NCBI GenBank assembly: GCA_950295325.1
Contig: OX485805.1
Location: 51,980,758 to 52,044,757, forward strand
Source of the DNA: Polytrichum commune
Taxonomy: Eukaryota > Streptophyta > Polytrichopsida > Polytrichales > Polytrichaceae
Direction of reading: 5' to 3'
Length of the DNA: 64,000 nucleotides
Below, piece after piece: positions 35,000 through 45,953 of the stretch. The position numbers were made by a program, and so were the translations under genes. The notes beneath the pieces are model-generated. The model had not been told where the DNA came from, did no database searches, and saw only the letters and a program-made list of their open reading frames with translations. Positions within the stretch are counted from its first letter, which is position 1. Each line of letters begins with the position of its first letter.

Positions 35000-37900
35000 A
35001 CGTTGAGGCAAAATGTGGTTCTCCTACCATTCTTCAAGCGGTCGTTGCTCTCTTGTGGGGTATTGTCGCTCCTCGCCATATCCCTCATCAATAACGTTGT
35101 TGTTTGTTGGTTCTTCACGTGCCTCTTCAATTGCAACTCCATTACCTCTCACTTGCTCATTGTCGTCCACGGATTGTCCACTACCATCAAACAAAGGCAA
35201 TTTGAAAGATTCATCCACTACCTCCACTGTAGGGCCTTCATTTCTCCCACTTGGACGTATGTCCAAATCGTTTATAATGCTCCCACTATCTTCTAGAAAC
35301 ACAACATTTTTATTTTTATATGATTTATTTTGTTTCCAAATACATCAGCCTATACTCGGGGAGTTCACTAGACATATATATATGTATACACGTGCGTGAC
35401 AAGGGTATTTATTCAAGGGGTATTTAATTATCCATCCTTAATTTTTTGTACCGTATTATTATATAATTATATAATTTATTGTTTTTTAAATGACCCTATA
35501 ATTACTTTTAAATTTTATGAAGCTCTAATTTTAAGCCAGGTATGTTCATTATAAATATTTGATTTTGCTCCAAAGGGTTTAAGAGTATTCAAAGTACCAA
35601 GTCACCAAAATCCAAGGCACAACAAGGTTTTACATTAAAAGTGTTCATAAACAGTTTCAAACAACAAAATTAGCCCATGTTTCTCAATCAAGTTACACGC
35701 ACAATTAAACACAATGGTACTGAGTGTAAAAAAAACAATTAAAACACCAACAACAAAGCAAGCAAAAATAAGATCCATGCAATAATGTAGAAGGGTATAG
35801 AGTTATTACTACAACATCTTGCTTGAAGCAGACAGACACAAGACCAACCAAAACTCCTCTAATTTATCTTGAGAAATTGTTTCTAGTTTTTAAAATCCTA
35901 GCAAAACTGTTCATAGCAAATGAAAGATGTCATGTTCATCTTGCAAAACAATTCCTAGCTTTTAAGAACACTAGTATATAACCAACAAATAATGCATGCC
36001 TTTAATCCTAAACACAGGAATCCGTCATCCGCCCTCATCAATCTTTCATCCCATTTTTTCAACTGAATCGACGTAGTTTTTCATCCAAAATCTTTCCACC
36101 TCTTAACACAAAGGACACCCTATTTCAAAAAACCTAGGATCCTTAAATCCTACGGTATATTTTTAAAAATATTTTAAAAATATGCGTTATTTGTATCAAG
36201 CCTATATTATTTATAATACAAAGTTTATCATACATACTCACCTATATTACTTCTAAGAAAATTCTAAGTTTTTCCTTTTGTGAATATAAATTACCCTATA
36301 TTTTCCCGCACGTTGTTTTCTAATATTATATCAGTGAACTCCCCAAGAGCCTATATGCCTTCATTTCTTTGCAATATCCAAAAAACACACATTTGATTCC
36401 TTTCGCATCAAGCTTGCCCCTCCTCTCGTCCGGAACCATTGCATATGCAATGATTTTTGCTACACACATGTGTGCAATTCAAGGCTTTTTCCCACTCTCC
36501 AATTCTTCAGGTGTAACGGAGGACAAGGCCTTGGTTGGACATCAGGTTAGGGTATAAATCGCATTTTCCACCGCTTTCGTCCAAAACAATTTCTTGGGCT
36601 TTAGAGCTCCAAGCATATTCTTTGTCATTATGACAATGGTCCGATTTGCAAACTCCACTCGTCTAATAACTTGAGGCGTGCCCTCAATGCCGTATGCCAT
36701 CTTTCGAAATGGAATCCCCTCTGCTTATCTACCGAAACTCCGTGATTTCATGCTCCGATTGCATTTCTACAAATGCTTGGAACTCCTTAAACCTCTCAAA
36801 CTACTTTCTTTTGGATTTCATGATGTAAATTCGCACCTTCCTCAAAAAATCATTAATGAAAGTAACAAAATATTGCCCCTCTCACATATGTGTTCTTCAT
36901 TGGGCCACAAACACCCGAATGCACAATCTCCATGGGTTTTTGTTGTTTGCCCCTCCATATCATTGCCCAACTTTACCACATATTGCTTACATTTTGTGCA
37001 TACTTCGCAAACAAAAGTAGCGGTGGGACAACATGATTTACCTAGGTTTATGCCCACCACCATGCTCTAGAGTGCATAAATGCTCCTCAGTGTCCTCACA
37101 TTCAAAAGTATGGGTCGGCAGTGCCAAAGCTCTATCATACGGCCTCCTGCATGTGAATGCACGAAATTGGCCACATCCACTTCACATATCTCCATGAAGG
37201 TCATTTGATATAAAATACCTTTATGTTGAGCTATTGCAACCACGTCGCCATTCACACCTTTCACAGTACATTTGTTTATATGAAATCGCATATTCAACCC
37301 GTTTGACAAAAGTATGCTCAATGAGAGCAAGTTGGCTTGTAACTTGAATACATGAAGCACAATGATAAACCTTATTCTGATAGCTTTGGCCACCCTATCA
37401 TCACCCAAACCCACATTGCATGAATACGGCCCTATGCAAAGTCATATGTTTTGCGGTTCCCAAATTCATGATCCATTTGCAAACATTCTTCAAATACACT
37501 TCATATTGCATTACAAATGCAAATCCGTCATGTCCTTTGTATTTTTGGCATTCTCCCTCTCCTTGTTATTTGCTTTCTAGCAAAATCATGCAATGTGGTC
37601 CAATTCAGCTCAATTGTATTATGCCCTTACGCCTTGCCATGAAGTTGGATCACCCATGTTTCTTTAATACAACACCATTGCCGTGTCTTCGCCTTGAGGT
37701 TCATTCTCCTTGCGCTTCAATATCTCGTGCATCAAACATGTCACTACGTATTCTATCATCAACTTCTTCATCGGCATCCTCTTAAAAACGGTGATCAAGT
37801 ATTGGTACAACGATGGTAAGCTCTCAAACAAAGTCATGACGATGTTTTCCTCTCATATATGTACCTCCAAACACGCAAACTGATCTGCAAGCACTTTAAC

Positions 37901-38260
37901 CTTGTTGACATGGTCCAATACGTCACCGCCCTCTTGCATCTTGCATGTGAAGAATTTGCGACGAACGAAGAGGATGTTAGATAAACTCCTCGTCTCGTAG
38001 ATGTTGCAAGGGGTCTTTCACGCATCTACTAGACCTTTGCAACTCTTGATGTGCACAAGTTGGTTTTCTGCCAAGTTGAGGCCAATGATGCACATAGCCT
38101 TCTTGACACATCTTTGATACTCATTCAACACTTTGGGATTTGTGTTGGAAGGTGAAGTATTTTTGGATCCGTTTATAATATCCCAAAAGTCCATAGATGC
38201 CAAAATTATCTCCATTTTGAACTTCCAAAGGTTAAAATTCTCTCTCTGATACTTGTCCAT
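35000..38260 (-). pseudogene. Copia gag-pol, frame-shifted and lacking RT
   Basis: Gag starts with ATG at 38260 and shows FNLWKFKMEIILASMDFWDI, then NQLVHIKSCKG. After a stop and shift comes the YETRSLSNILFVRRKFFTC region. Protease follows: WIMNLGTAKHM near 37478-37440, where the expected DSGA active site has become NLGT. The GAG-pre-integrase region has ELWHCR and LNVRTL (near 37130-37080) and CEVCTKCKQ (near 37010). Integrase C-terminal residues [19 protein letters not shown] read cleanly at 36455-36395. The frame is then cut by the nested element after AYRL and resumes at YRLMYLETK (35350 downwards), with a 92-codon open stretch at 35302-35024 ending in ERQYPTREQRPLEEW. Reverse transcriptase and RNase H are absent. 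Confidence 0.88.
35355..36347. mobile_element. Nested TIR element, 993 bp, 8-bp target duplication
   Basis: It is bounded by inverted ends, CTCGGGGAGTTCACT at the left and CTTGGGGAGTTCACT read inward from the right, and flanked by a perfect 8-bp duplication AGCCTATA (35347-35354 and 36348-36355). Removing the element and one duplication copy restores the copia pol reading ...AYRL/MYLETK, which independently proves the insertion. An 8-bp duplication fits hAT-type elements, though the termini are not the usual CAG/TAG. The interior is AT-rich with no coding capacity. Confidence 0.93.
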
Positions 38261-38329
38261 GACTCTAGCCCTTTTGCTCTACACATATGTCATCTTATCT
38301 TCAAAGAATACCTTTGTAGGCTCACAAGT

Positions 38330-39540
38330 TCCAAATCAAATTCTCTTCACCTCAAAAAAATCTTATGACACTCAAATCACTTAAATAAGATGTCCTTCAC
38401 CCCAAATATGCCTTATACTCTCAAAAACCTTAAGTTAGATCTTCTATACCTCAAGAGAAGTCTTAAGACACTCAAATCATTCAAACAAGATTTTTTTACC
38501 TCAAATGTGCCTTACACTCTCAAATACATCAAGTTAGATCCTCTACACCTCAAAGTAAGTGTTAAGACACGAAATTATTTAATTAACATCATCTTCACTT
38601 CAAATAATTAGTTCATGCTTCAAATGTTCTTTCCAACACTCTAGTTACTAGCACACTCGAATATACTCTTCTTGAGCTTCTACTAGTCTATATTTCAAGG
38701 TAGCTTTTAAATATTCAAATAACCAAGTCAAATCAGTTTAACTCCAAATGAACCCTCTTACCTTCAAACTTTGTGGTTTCACTCCAATCATTCAAATAAG
38801 GTTCATTTTTACTAGAAAATGCTCTTGTGGTATCAAATGGGTTTTTGGACTCTCAAATCACTCAAGTCAAATCTAATTCACAATAAATAAGAGCTTTTGC
38901 TCTCATATATGCCCTAGAATTATCAAATCACTCAAGTAAGATCTTCTTCACCTCAAATGAAACCACTTCCTCTCCAAAGTGCCTAAAGACATTCTAATCA
39001 CTCAAGACAAATCTCTCATATCTCAAATGAGTTCACTTGCTCTCAAATGTGTGTTAGGACTTTTAATCACTCAAGTTAGATTTTGTTTCACTCAAATGAA
39101 TGCATTTTTTCTCAAATGTGTCAATTGCACTCTCCAATCACTCAAGTTAGATGCTCTTGATCTCAAATCACGTTTAATGCACTTACATAAGCTTTTCCAC
39201 ACTCAAGGTACTCACACAACACTTCCTTCAACTCAAAACACCTTGAATGGATTCAAACAAGATTTTCAACACTCAAGCCTTAAATAAGCCATTAAACACT
39301 CAAAGCACTTAGGTTATATGTTTTTGAAGTCTACATTCCTCCAAACCTCTCAAATAAGCTTTTCAACATTCAAGCCTTTCAAGTCATGTACTCTTGGAGT
39401 CTAAATACCTTCAAAGCTCTTAAATAAGCCCTTAAATGCTTAAGACACTTCAATCAAATGTTTTTGAAGTCTAAACACCTCCAAACCTCTCAAATAAGCT
39501 TCTCAACACTCAAGACACTCAAGTCACATGCTCTTGCAAC
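38330..39540 (-). repeat. Degenerate tandem repeats in the copia leader
   Basis: About 1.2 kb of repeats between the primer-binding site and gag. The plus-strand core resembles CTCAARTYAGATCTTCT, then CACCTCAAATG. Near 38361-38570 the pattern repeats at 100 bp with 50-bp half units (TCTTATGACA at 38361, TCTTAAGACA at 38461, GTTAAGACAC at 38561). Near 38931-39141 the period is about 70 bp (CTCAAG at 38931, 39001, 39071, 39141). Open plus-strand frames here are by-products of the repeat. Confidence 0.85.
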
Positions 39541-39557
39541 AAACATACATTCAAACC

Positions 39558-39585
39558 AAAAAAAAAAAAAAAAAAAAAAAAAAAA
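39558..39585 (+). repeat. 28-A homopolymer
   Basis: An uninterrupted run of A on the plus strand (T in element orientation) within the copia leader, next to the tandem-repeat region. Too long to be confident of its exact length. Confidence 0.9.
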
Positions 39586-39704
39586 CACTTACAACAACCA
39601 AATGCACCATCGGACACCTTCAATGCTTCAAAGCTCCAAAGCGCCAAGCCCTCAAGATTCACTCCGCAACCTCAAAGCAATCAATATGCACTTCACTTGG
39701 ATGC

Positions 39705-39718
39705 GTGGGCCCATAACC
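39705..39718 (-). other. Copia primer-binding site, half initiator tRNA-Met
   Basis: Element-sense GGTTATGGGCCCAC directly follows the 5' LTR. Its complement, GTGGGCCCATAACC, matches 14 nt of the anticodon arm of plant initiator tRNA-Met (anticodon CAU inside CCCATAACC) rather than the usual 3' acceptor end (TGGTATCAGAG). Drosophila copia and yeast Ty5 are known to prime from a cleaved initiator tRNA-Met in this way. Confidence 0.8.
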
Positions 39719-40039
39719 TATTGGAAGTCAATAAGACTAGAGATGAGATTGCACAAGCATATACACATACATGAAGGCATATGAACAATGCTTGGAGTCA
39801 AATGGTCTCACGCTCTCCTTGCTTTGCCTTTTATTGTTTTTCTTCTTTTTCTTGGTTTACACAAACAATATGGGATAACTCTTATCCCTCTTGGACAAGT
39901 GTTGTGGCCTTATTCTAACCTTATTGTCTCTCATGCCTCTTTCTTTACATTTCTATTGACTATGAACAATCTAATGCTCTACCTTCTACAATTCCCTCTA
40001 GTACTACATTTATATAACTACAAGCAATCTAATGCTCCA
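39719..40039 (-). repeat. Copia 5' LTR
   Basis: 321 bp matching 34493-34821. On the plus strand it begins TATTGGAAGTCAATAAGAC directly beside the primer-binding site and ends AATCTAATGCTCCA. Confidence 0.93.
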
Positions 40040-41516
40040 CCTTTAGCATATTCACACCTACTTAAACTCTTGAAACATAGTATGTAGCATATTTGCTACA
40101 TGGAATGTGCTAGCATTGTGGTAAACGGATTTTTCATATTAAACTTTAAACCCTAAACCCTCCTAATCAACTTTCATTTGTTGTTTTGGGGATGACAAAG
40201 GCATTTATTATGTACAAATTTCATTTTATTATGTATTCCCTAATACCATGGTTAGAGGATACTAGTGCACTAGTGGGCTTATTCCCACATATGTTTTCAC
40301 CATCACCATTCACAAATTCTTGCTCATCGCTCATTACTCATTGCTCACCACTCAAACGATAGCACTCCCTGATTTGAAAGGTGGTGTAATCTTTAAGCAA
40401 TACCTAGTCTTGATCTACCCATCCTAAATATTAGTAGCTATGTAGTTGCCATGTTATGGCCTTGAGATCTACATTTCTATCTCTAACTTCATGCAACCCT
40501 AGTTAGACGCTTTTTTTTACTACCATGTCACACAACTTAATCATTGTAATATACACACAACCATAATGATCCCATAAGATGGTATGGTAGTCCTAAGCAT
40601 CAACCATAATTGCAAAAATGCTACTAATAAGAAAATGCCTTAGATATCATTTCATCACACATATACTACACATGCAACTCAAAACGTCTTTCAAGGATAT
40701 TGATCCTCTGTCACAATCATCCTCAACATATGCATCAACTAAGAGCTAAGAGATTAGTTGCATTACATGGAGCAAGAACAAAAAATAGTAAGCAAAAATG
40801 AGCTAGAGCTCGAAAGTCCTTAGCCTATACTTATGGAGTAAAACCCTTAACCTAAACTAACCCTAGCTCTAAATGGAAGTTACTGCAGTAACTCAAATAA
40901 TATTTTATTCTAGTCCTAGTTGTATTGGGCCTTCTTATCGACCCGTTCTTTCATATTGTTTTTTTTATTTTATTAACCTGGAGTACCTAGTTTGTTGCAA
41001 TAGTGGTAGCTACTATCACTATTGGATTTTCCTTACCAAGTCGTATTCTCCCTTGGGGATCTAGGGATTCCCCCAGTAATAATATTGCCCATACAGTACT
41101 TTGTAATTACCGGTACGGCCTCCCTACTAGCATTGCCTCGTTGCTCTCTATCCTACCCCAATAAGTTTAGATGACGTTAGCTTACGATTACCTTATTGGT
41201 TGTTGGTATCATCCATTAATTACAGTACAAATACAGTGACAATCATAAACAATTTAAGGGTTATTCTAATGTGATTAATGTCTCCTAAACTTCCCTAGTA
41301 GGGTCATGTGTTATTGGTATTTCACTCTTAGTCATCCTTGTTTGTATCATAATTGATTTGTACATTCTCCACTAGTGAACTCTATTTGCTTTCGTCTTTA
41401 CTACCATTCTCATTCCCTTAAGAACCAAATCAAAAGCAACAATACATGTACCTCTTCTCTTGCACTCAAGGTCCATCCTTTTATCAAGGTTCTACCTCCC
41501 TATAGTTGAGCGAATG
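40040..41516. other. Intergenic spacer, no gene seen
   Basis: AT-rich sequence. A short telomere-like stretch (TTAAACCCTAAACCC) lies near 40144 but is not an array. No gene recognised. Confidence 0.45.
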
Positions 41517-41705
41517 TTTTTTTTTTGGATTGAGACAGAAGACCGACATGTCAATGCCAAAGCACAGGAGGCAGTTGACCACCTGGCAAGTTTTCCGTCA
41601 AGTAGAGAGGAGATTTCACAGCCGGGATTCGAACTGCCAACCTCTTCCTTGAGATTTGGGTATCTCTCCACCATCATCCAGTAGTTTAAGGTCATCTCGG
41701 ACCAA
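41517..41705 (-). mobile_element. tRNA-derived SINE
   Basis: About 190 nt on the minus strand. An RNA polymerase III B-box is clear (AGTTCGAATCCC, complement of 41624-41635), about 60 nt after the head of the element. A tRNA-like leader precedes it (GGTCCGAGATGACCTTAAAC then TACTGGATGATGG), with a weak A-box. The element ends in a run of ten A (T on the plus strand, 41517-41526), as expected for LINE-mobilised SINEs. No target duplication was evident. It is not a functional tRNA gene because no complete cloverleaf can be drawn. Confidence 0.65.
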
Positions 41706-41849
41706 GCAACAACAACAACAAATGTATTGTCCTGAACATCCTTATGATGACATCCAATTTATTTTATTTTATTTTTTGCAGTTATTGTATCTTGATCTAG
41801 TTTGACCTTCTGAGGTATTTTTGTAAGATACTCCACTGCCAAATCAACC

Positions 41850-42105
41850 TCCCAACCTATGTCCAGGGAGAACCGGCGGTTAGTTACAGATGAACCGGTT
41901 GAGTTTGAGAAATAACCGGTTGCCAGTTGCCAGTTGAAGTTGAAGACTTCAGGAGAAATACTGATCATTTTAGAGGAATTTATAACATAATATATCCCAA
42001 ATGAATAAAGAAAAAACAGAAGATGTCAACATGTAACCGGCTGGATTTAGAATCACTAGGATCTTGACCAACTATGCCCAAAAACTTCCCAAACACTGCT
42101 CCTAA
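41850..42105 (-). repeat. CCGGTT-rich repeat family, copy 1
   Basis: The reverse complement matches 56346-56590: GGGAAGTTTTTGGGCATA, TTGGTCAAGATCCTAGT, TCTAAATCCAGCCGGTTACA, TGTTGACATCTTC, then several CCGGTT motifs ending AACTAACCGCC. It also resembles 61750-61925. Dispersed repeat without recognisable coding content. Confidence 0.7.
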
Positions 42106-43005
42106 CTCTTTCTGAACTTGGTTCTTACATACTATTACACTAAACCCATATGTGAAATCCCTCACACACACATACACACACACTCCAATTAAAACCATTC
42201 CAATACAAGTACCATTTAGTCAAGGTAACTCAAGAAGACTACACCGTTTATGGTATTTAGTGTTATGCACTCTATTTGTGAAGGGCCTAAACTAGATGCC
42301 CAAAGGTCTCAAAGTGTCACGCCCAATAATTGCCAACATGATTCAATTCGTCAACAAAAGCAACTTCTTTAAGTGAAGAAAATATATGCATTATGACATT
42401 CATTATGCACATTGGGATATGTTAGATGATAGTCTAGTATGTTAGTATGCAAGAGGAAGATATTCTTGAGCACACTAATGGCAAGTGTCATTTGTGTACA
42501 CTTTAGCAACTTATAGACCATCGTGTAACAAAGGTAGGCGCCTTTTAACATTATTGAACATACCTATGCCAAGATATTAGTAGGCGCACTTGAACGCCAA
42601 GTGTCATGAGTTTATACTTATGATGAAGTTGTTAATCATTAATATAAACTAGCATACAGCTCAAAATAGGGTAAGTGATGCTATTATGCATTTGACACTA
42701 AATACCTTAAATGATGTACTTCAAAATTGGTCACCATAACAATGTTCCTCCTCCTCTTAAATCCTCTCTAGAACCAAGTCTCTATTCCTATTTCTTCATT
42801 CCTAACCACTCCTTAAAATTGTAGTCCCTTTTCAATGGAACCTTTCATCCTTTCCTTATCTACTCCCCTACCTCTACTCCTTATCTATTTATTGTTACCA
42901 TCATCTTACCGCCATGAGAATATTGATTATACCATTGACAACATTGGGTAAATATTAGTCATATTTATGAACATAAAAAATTATGTCTCGGTATTACTAA
43001 CAACC
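42106..43005. other. Spacer, no gene seen
   Basis: AT-rich, including a short CA-rich stretch near 42163-42183. Nothing recognised. Confidence 0.45.
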
Positions 43006-43480
43006 CATAATATTAAGTAGCAATGATAGGAGGGTACCCTTTGAGTACCCACAAATTTACCTCAACAAGAAGGGAAAAGCTTGCAAAGCAAGGGTGAAAG
43101 GATGGATAATTAATCAAATATAGAAGTTGAAAAAGGTATCAAAGAGTTTTCCAATGCAGGTGTTGGGAGACTTTTCCAAAAAGTGCAACTACCTTTTTGA
43201 CCTCACCAACTTTCCCGTTTGCTTTATAGTTATTTAGATTTGTTTAGATTGTGATTTACCTTAGATTAGAAGCTTTACCACTACTTTGGCATTAGTTTTG
43301 TCCTAGAAACCGACATAATTAATTATAAGTATTAAAAGTATCTACCCAAATAGATTAAAAATAGCCTAAGTAAAACTCAAACTTACTGTTACCTTTGCTC
43401 TTGAAAGAGCATCAAACCGGCACGCGACGGTTTGATGCCCTTTTGAGAAGGTCAATATGGGCTTGCTACTTAATGTTATG
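43006..43480. mobile_element. Putative non-autonomous TIR element
   Basis: A 475-bp stretch with inverted ends: CATAATATTAAGTAGCAA at the left and CATAACATTAAGTAGCAA read inward from the right (17 of 18). An internal hairpin (ATCAAACCG, then CGGTTTGAT) lies near 43410-43438. The flanks do not show an obvious target duplication, so classification is open. Confidence 0.55.
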
Positions 43481-44455
43481 CCAACTATTACCAAGTCACG
43501 TAAAACCAATTTGCTACTATCTATTATAAGTATAATCACTAACCTACAACATACTTATTGGTCCCAACTTAGTAATGGACCAAATCGTACTACTTTATGA
43601 AAGCTAGATTTTGTAACTTTTCACCTCTAACAATGATCTCAAAGGAGGCTACTCTCTATTTTCTATCTAGTGTCGGCTCTTGAATAATGTGCCATTGTAT
43701 TAGTGCCATGGCCAACCTTGATTAAAGATTTGTTATGAAATACACAACGCACTAAAAGAGATTGTTTTCCATATACATCATTGCATGGGCTTCCGCCACC
43801 ATTATTTGGCCACCACTCCTTGCACACGGTAAATATAAGTGACAAAGTGAACAATATGTTTCAAAATCTTAAGATGAAGAATCATGCCCTTGATGCTGCC
43901 ATTGCTTTAAATGAATAGATTTTCTAGTTTTTATTTGCGGTTAGGTGCGCTTTGGGTAATTTATACCCATCATAAGTTGTGAAATATAATGGTTTACAAA
44001 ATCCATGATTTCTCTTTGAACATAATTGTCTAACATGTTGAACTTTGAACTTTTCCTACTCTAATAAGTAGCTTCTTGACATTTAATTTTGCCACAATTC
44101 CATATTATCATAAATTAAAAATATAACCTTTTTCCAAAAAAAATGGCATGCAAGAGATTTAGTATTGTAGAGACCTCTAATTCAATGTCTTAAATTAATA
44201 TTAAATACATTATTGAAATCCAAAGCTACTACATTACACCACTTTGTTGGTCGATGCATGCGAGAATTGACATGGCGGGTTCAAAATTAATTATTTAAGT
44301 TGAGTTTGTGATGAAGTAGAAAGCATGTTGTTTACGACACTACACTCTATTGATCATTACCTACATACATTTCATGCTTAATTATCATTCAACTTTCTAT
44401 TTTTTAATAGCCATCATAAGGTATACGTGCCCAATTTGGTTGTTGATCTTAATTG
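43481..44455. other. Spacer, no gene seen
   Basis: AT-rich. Short frames on both strands have no recognisable domain. Confidence 0.45.
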
Positions 44456-44660
44456 GACACCTATATTTGAGTGGTGTGTGGTTAGGTGTGGATCTAAGAC
44501 TCGACAAGAATGAACAAGCTGAGTGGTCCAACAAGACACATGTTAGAAACAGATTACATTACGTGTTCAAAATTTGTTAACTATTCTTGGTTCAATAGTC
44601 AACCTAATTGGAGGAGCCTACACGATCGTTTTATGACTCCGGCACTTTTGACTTTGAGAG
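44456..44660 (+). repeat. Unidentified coding-like repeat, copy 1
   Basis: It begins GGACACCTATATTTGAGTGG. One frame (within 44510-44698) reads DYITCSKFVNYSWFNSQPNW followed by RSLHDRFM. Two other copies (62445 and 63185) encode a related string in the plus direction: NHSRFNCQQNWEGMYDHL and NYSRFDIQHNWENFYDHLM. The protein pattern N-[HY]-S-x-F-x-x-Q-x-N-W is kept while much of the DNA between has changed, which suggests old coding sequence. I do not recognise the family. Confidence 0.5.
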
Positions 44661-45945
44661 ATCATAGTAGCAACATGCAAGACCATAAATCATTATAAAT
44701 TGTTGCTAAAATCCCGTATCAAGGATGCGGATCCAAGAAGAATATAACTCTAGAATACAAGTTGAAAATCATGGCCAACATCAAAACTAATCATTTAAGA
44801 CACGTTTGCTTTAGCCATGCATATGAACGGGGTTTGCACACGAAATATGTTTATACAGACACCTATTTTTGTCAAGGTATAAGGTACACAAGTTCATTTA
44901 TGATAACTGCAATGATTATGCATAAGTGTGGTACATGTGTGATAATGGAGCAATTTTTCACAAGCCTAGATATGATATCACGACGTTTGACAAACAAATC
45001 ATAATTTATTTTTAAGTATTGAAATTACAATAGAATTGCAAAGGAACTTTTCTCTCCCAATCCATATTCACATTATAGATCAACCTCATGTCGAGCTCTT
45101 TGTGATAACTGGTAGACAACAACTTGAGTACAATCACTGTTTTTTTCAAGGAACCAATTTGTGCCCTTTTGACTTATTTTTTTCATCATGTTGAACTCCT
45201 CAATAACTATAACTCCTCTCTCACTTGATGACTACCTATTTCCAACATTCCAAATTAGAAAATGACGGCTACATGTGTGGAACGTCACAACTTTAGGGGA
45301 CTCTATGCATTAAGGTTTGGGTGTTTATCGGAAATGCATAACATTACTTAGCTTAGCATGGGTTTGAAGGGCCATGGCTAAGTTGAGTAATGTTTTGTGG
45401 GTATGTCTACCATATTCTTAAGATATGAATTGAACCTAAAATAGTGGTACTAAGGGTGAGTTTTCAGTAGGCCACTTGCCCACTAGATTCTAGATAATTA
45501 TGGGTTGGAGGTGTACGCATGTAGTTAAGCACAAGCCGCCATCCAACCACATTATGATGGTCCTCTAACATGTGGAGGGAGTGGACACATGCCACTAAAC
45601 TTCCATGCACCCACTAAAGAATCTCCAACCTACAAGTGCCAGTCAATGAAGGATTAAGACCCGTTGAAGACTCAAGAGAACCAATGTTGGTTTAGAAATC
45701 CATCCTTGATAACCATGAGAAGGAGGTTAGTAATTGGCACATATGAACCCTAACCCACCAATTTCCCTCTACATTTGGACAAGTTTGTCCTTATTCACAC
45801 TAGAATCTCGTGGGCGAGCAGCCTACACGGAAACTCATCCTAAGAGGGGCACTTACATTGCTATTCTATATAATGACCCAAAAATGCAGCTCATCGGTTT
45901 GCAATGAGGGCAGGTTCAACGACACAACAGTGTGCACTTTTGTGG
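44661..45945. other. Spacer, no gene seen
   Basis: A frame at 44762-45004 (plus) follows the unidentified coding-like repeat and could belong to the same decayed element, but it shows no known domain. A short imperfect hairpin lies near 45339-45395. Nothing else was recognised. Confidence 0.4.
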
Positions 45946-45953
45946 CTCCCTAC

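Larger units (their letters stand above)
34493..40039 (-). mobile_element. Ty1/copia LTR retrotransposon, internally deleted
   Basis: Minus-strand element of 5,547 bp including a nested 993-bp insertion. The right LTR (39719-40039) is its 5' LTR and the left LTR (34493-34821) its 3' LTR. In order on the minus strand: 5' LTR, primer-binding site abutting it, a 1.2-kb tandem-repeat leader, gag, protease, integrase, the post-integrase linker, polypurine tract and 3' LTR. Reverse transcriptase and RNase H are missing: only about 180 bp separates the last pol segment from the polypurine tract. The gag-protease-integrase order identifies Ty1/copia. No matching 5-bp target duplication was found at the outer LTR edges. 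Confidence 0.9.

Noticed and set aside
34895-35399. Plus-strand frames of 60-128 codons in the copia region
   Set aside because: Antisense to the copia pol linker, which reads cleanly on the minus strand.
38330-39540. CRISPR-like or coding repeat interpretation of the regularly spaced repeats
   Set aside because: The repeats are degenerate, contiguous without unique spacers, and lie in a retrotransposon leader in plant DNA.
38390-39784. Plus-strand frames of 62-108 codons with K/L/S-rich repeats and a poly-Lys run
   Set aside because: By-products of the leader tandem repeats and the 28-A homopolymer.
40140-40165. Telomere-like TTAAACCCTAAACCC stretch
   Set aside because: Only about two degenerate units, no array; probably chance.
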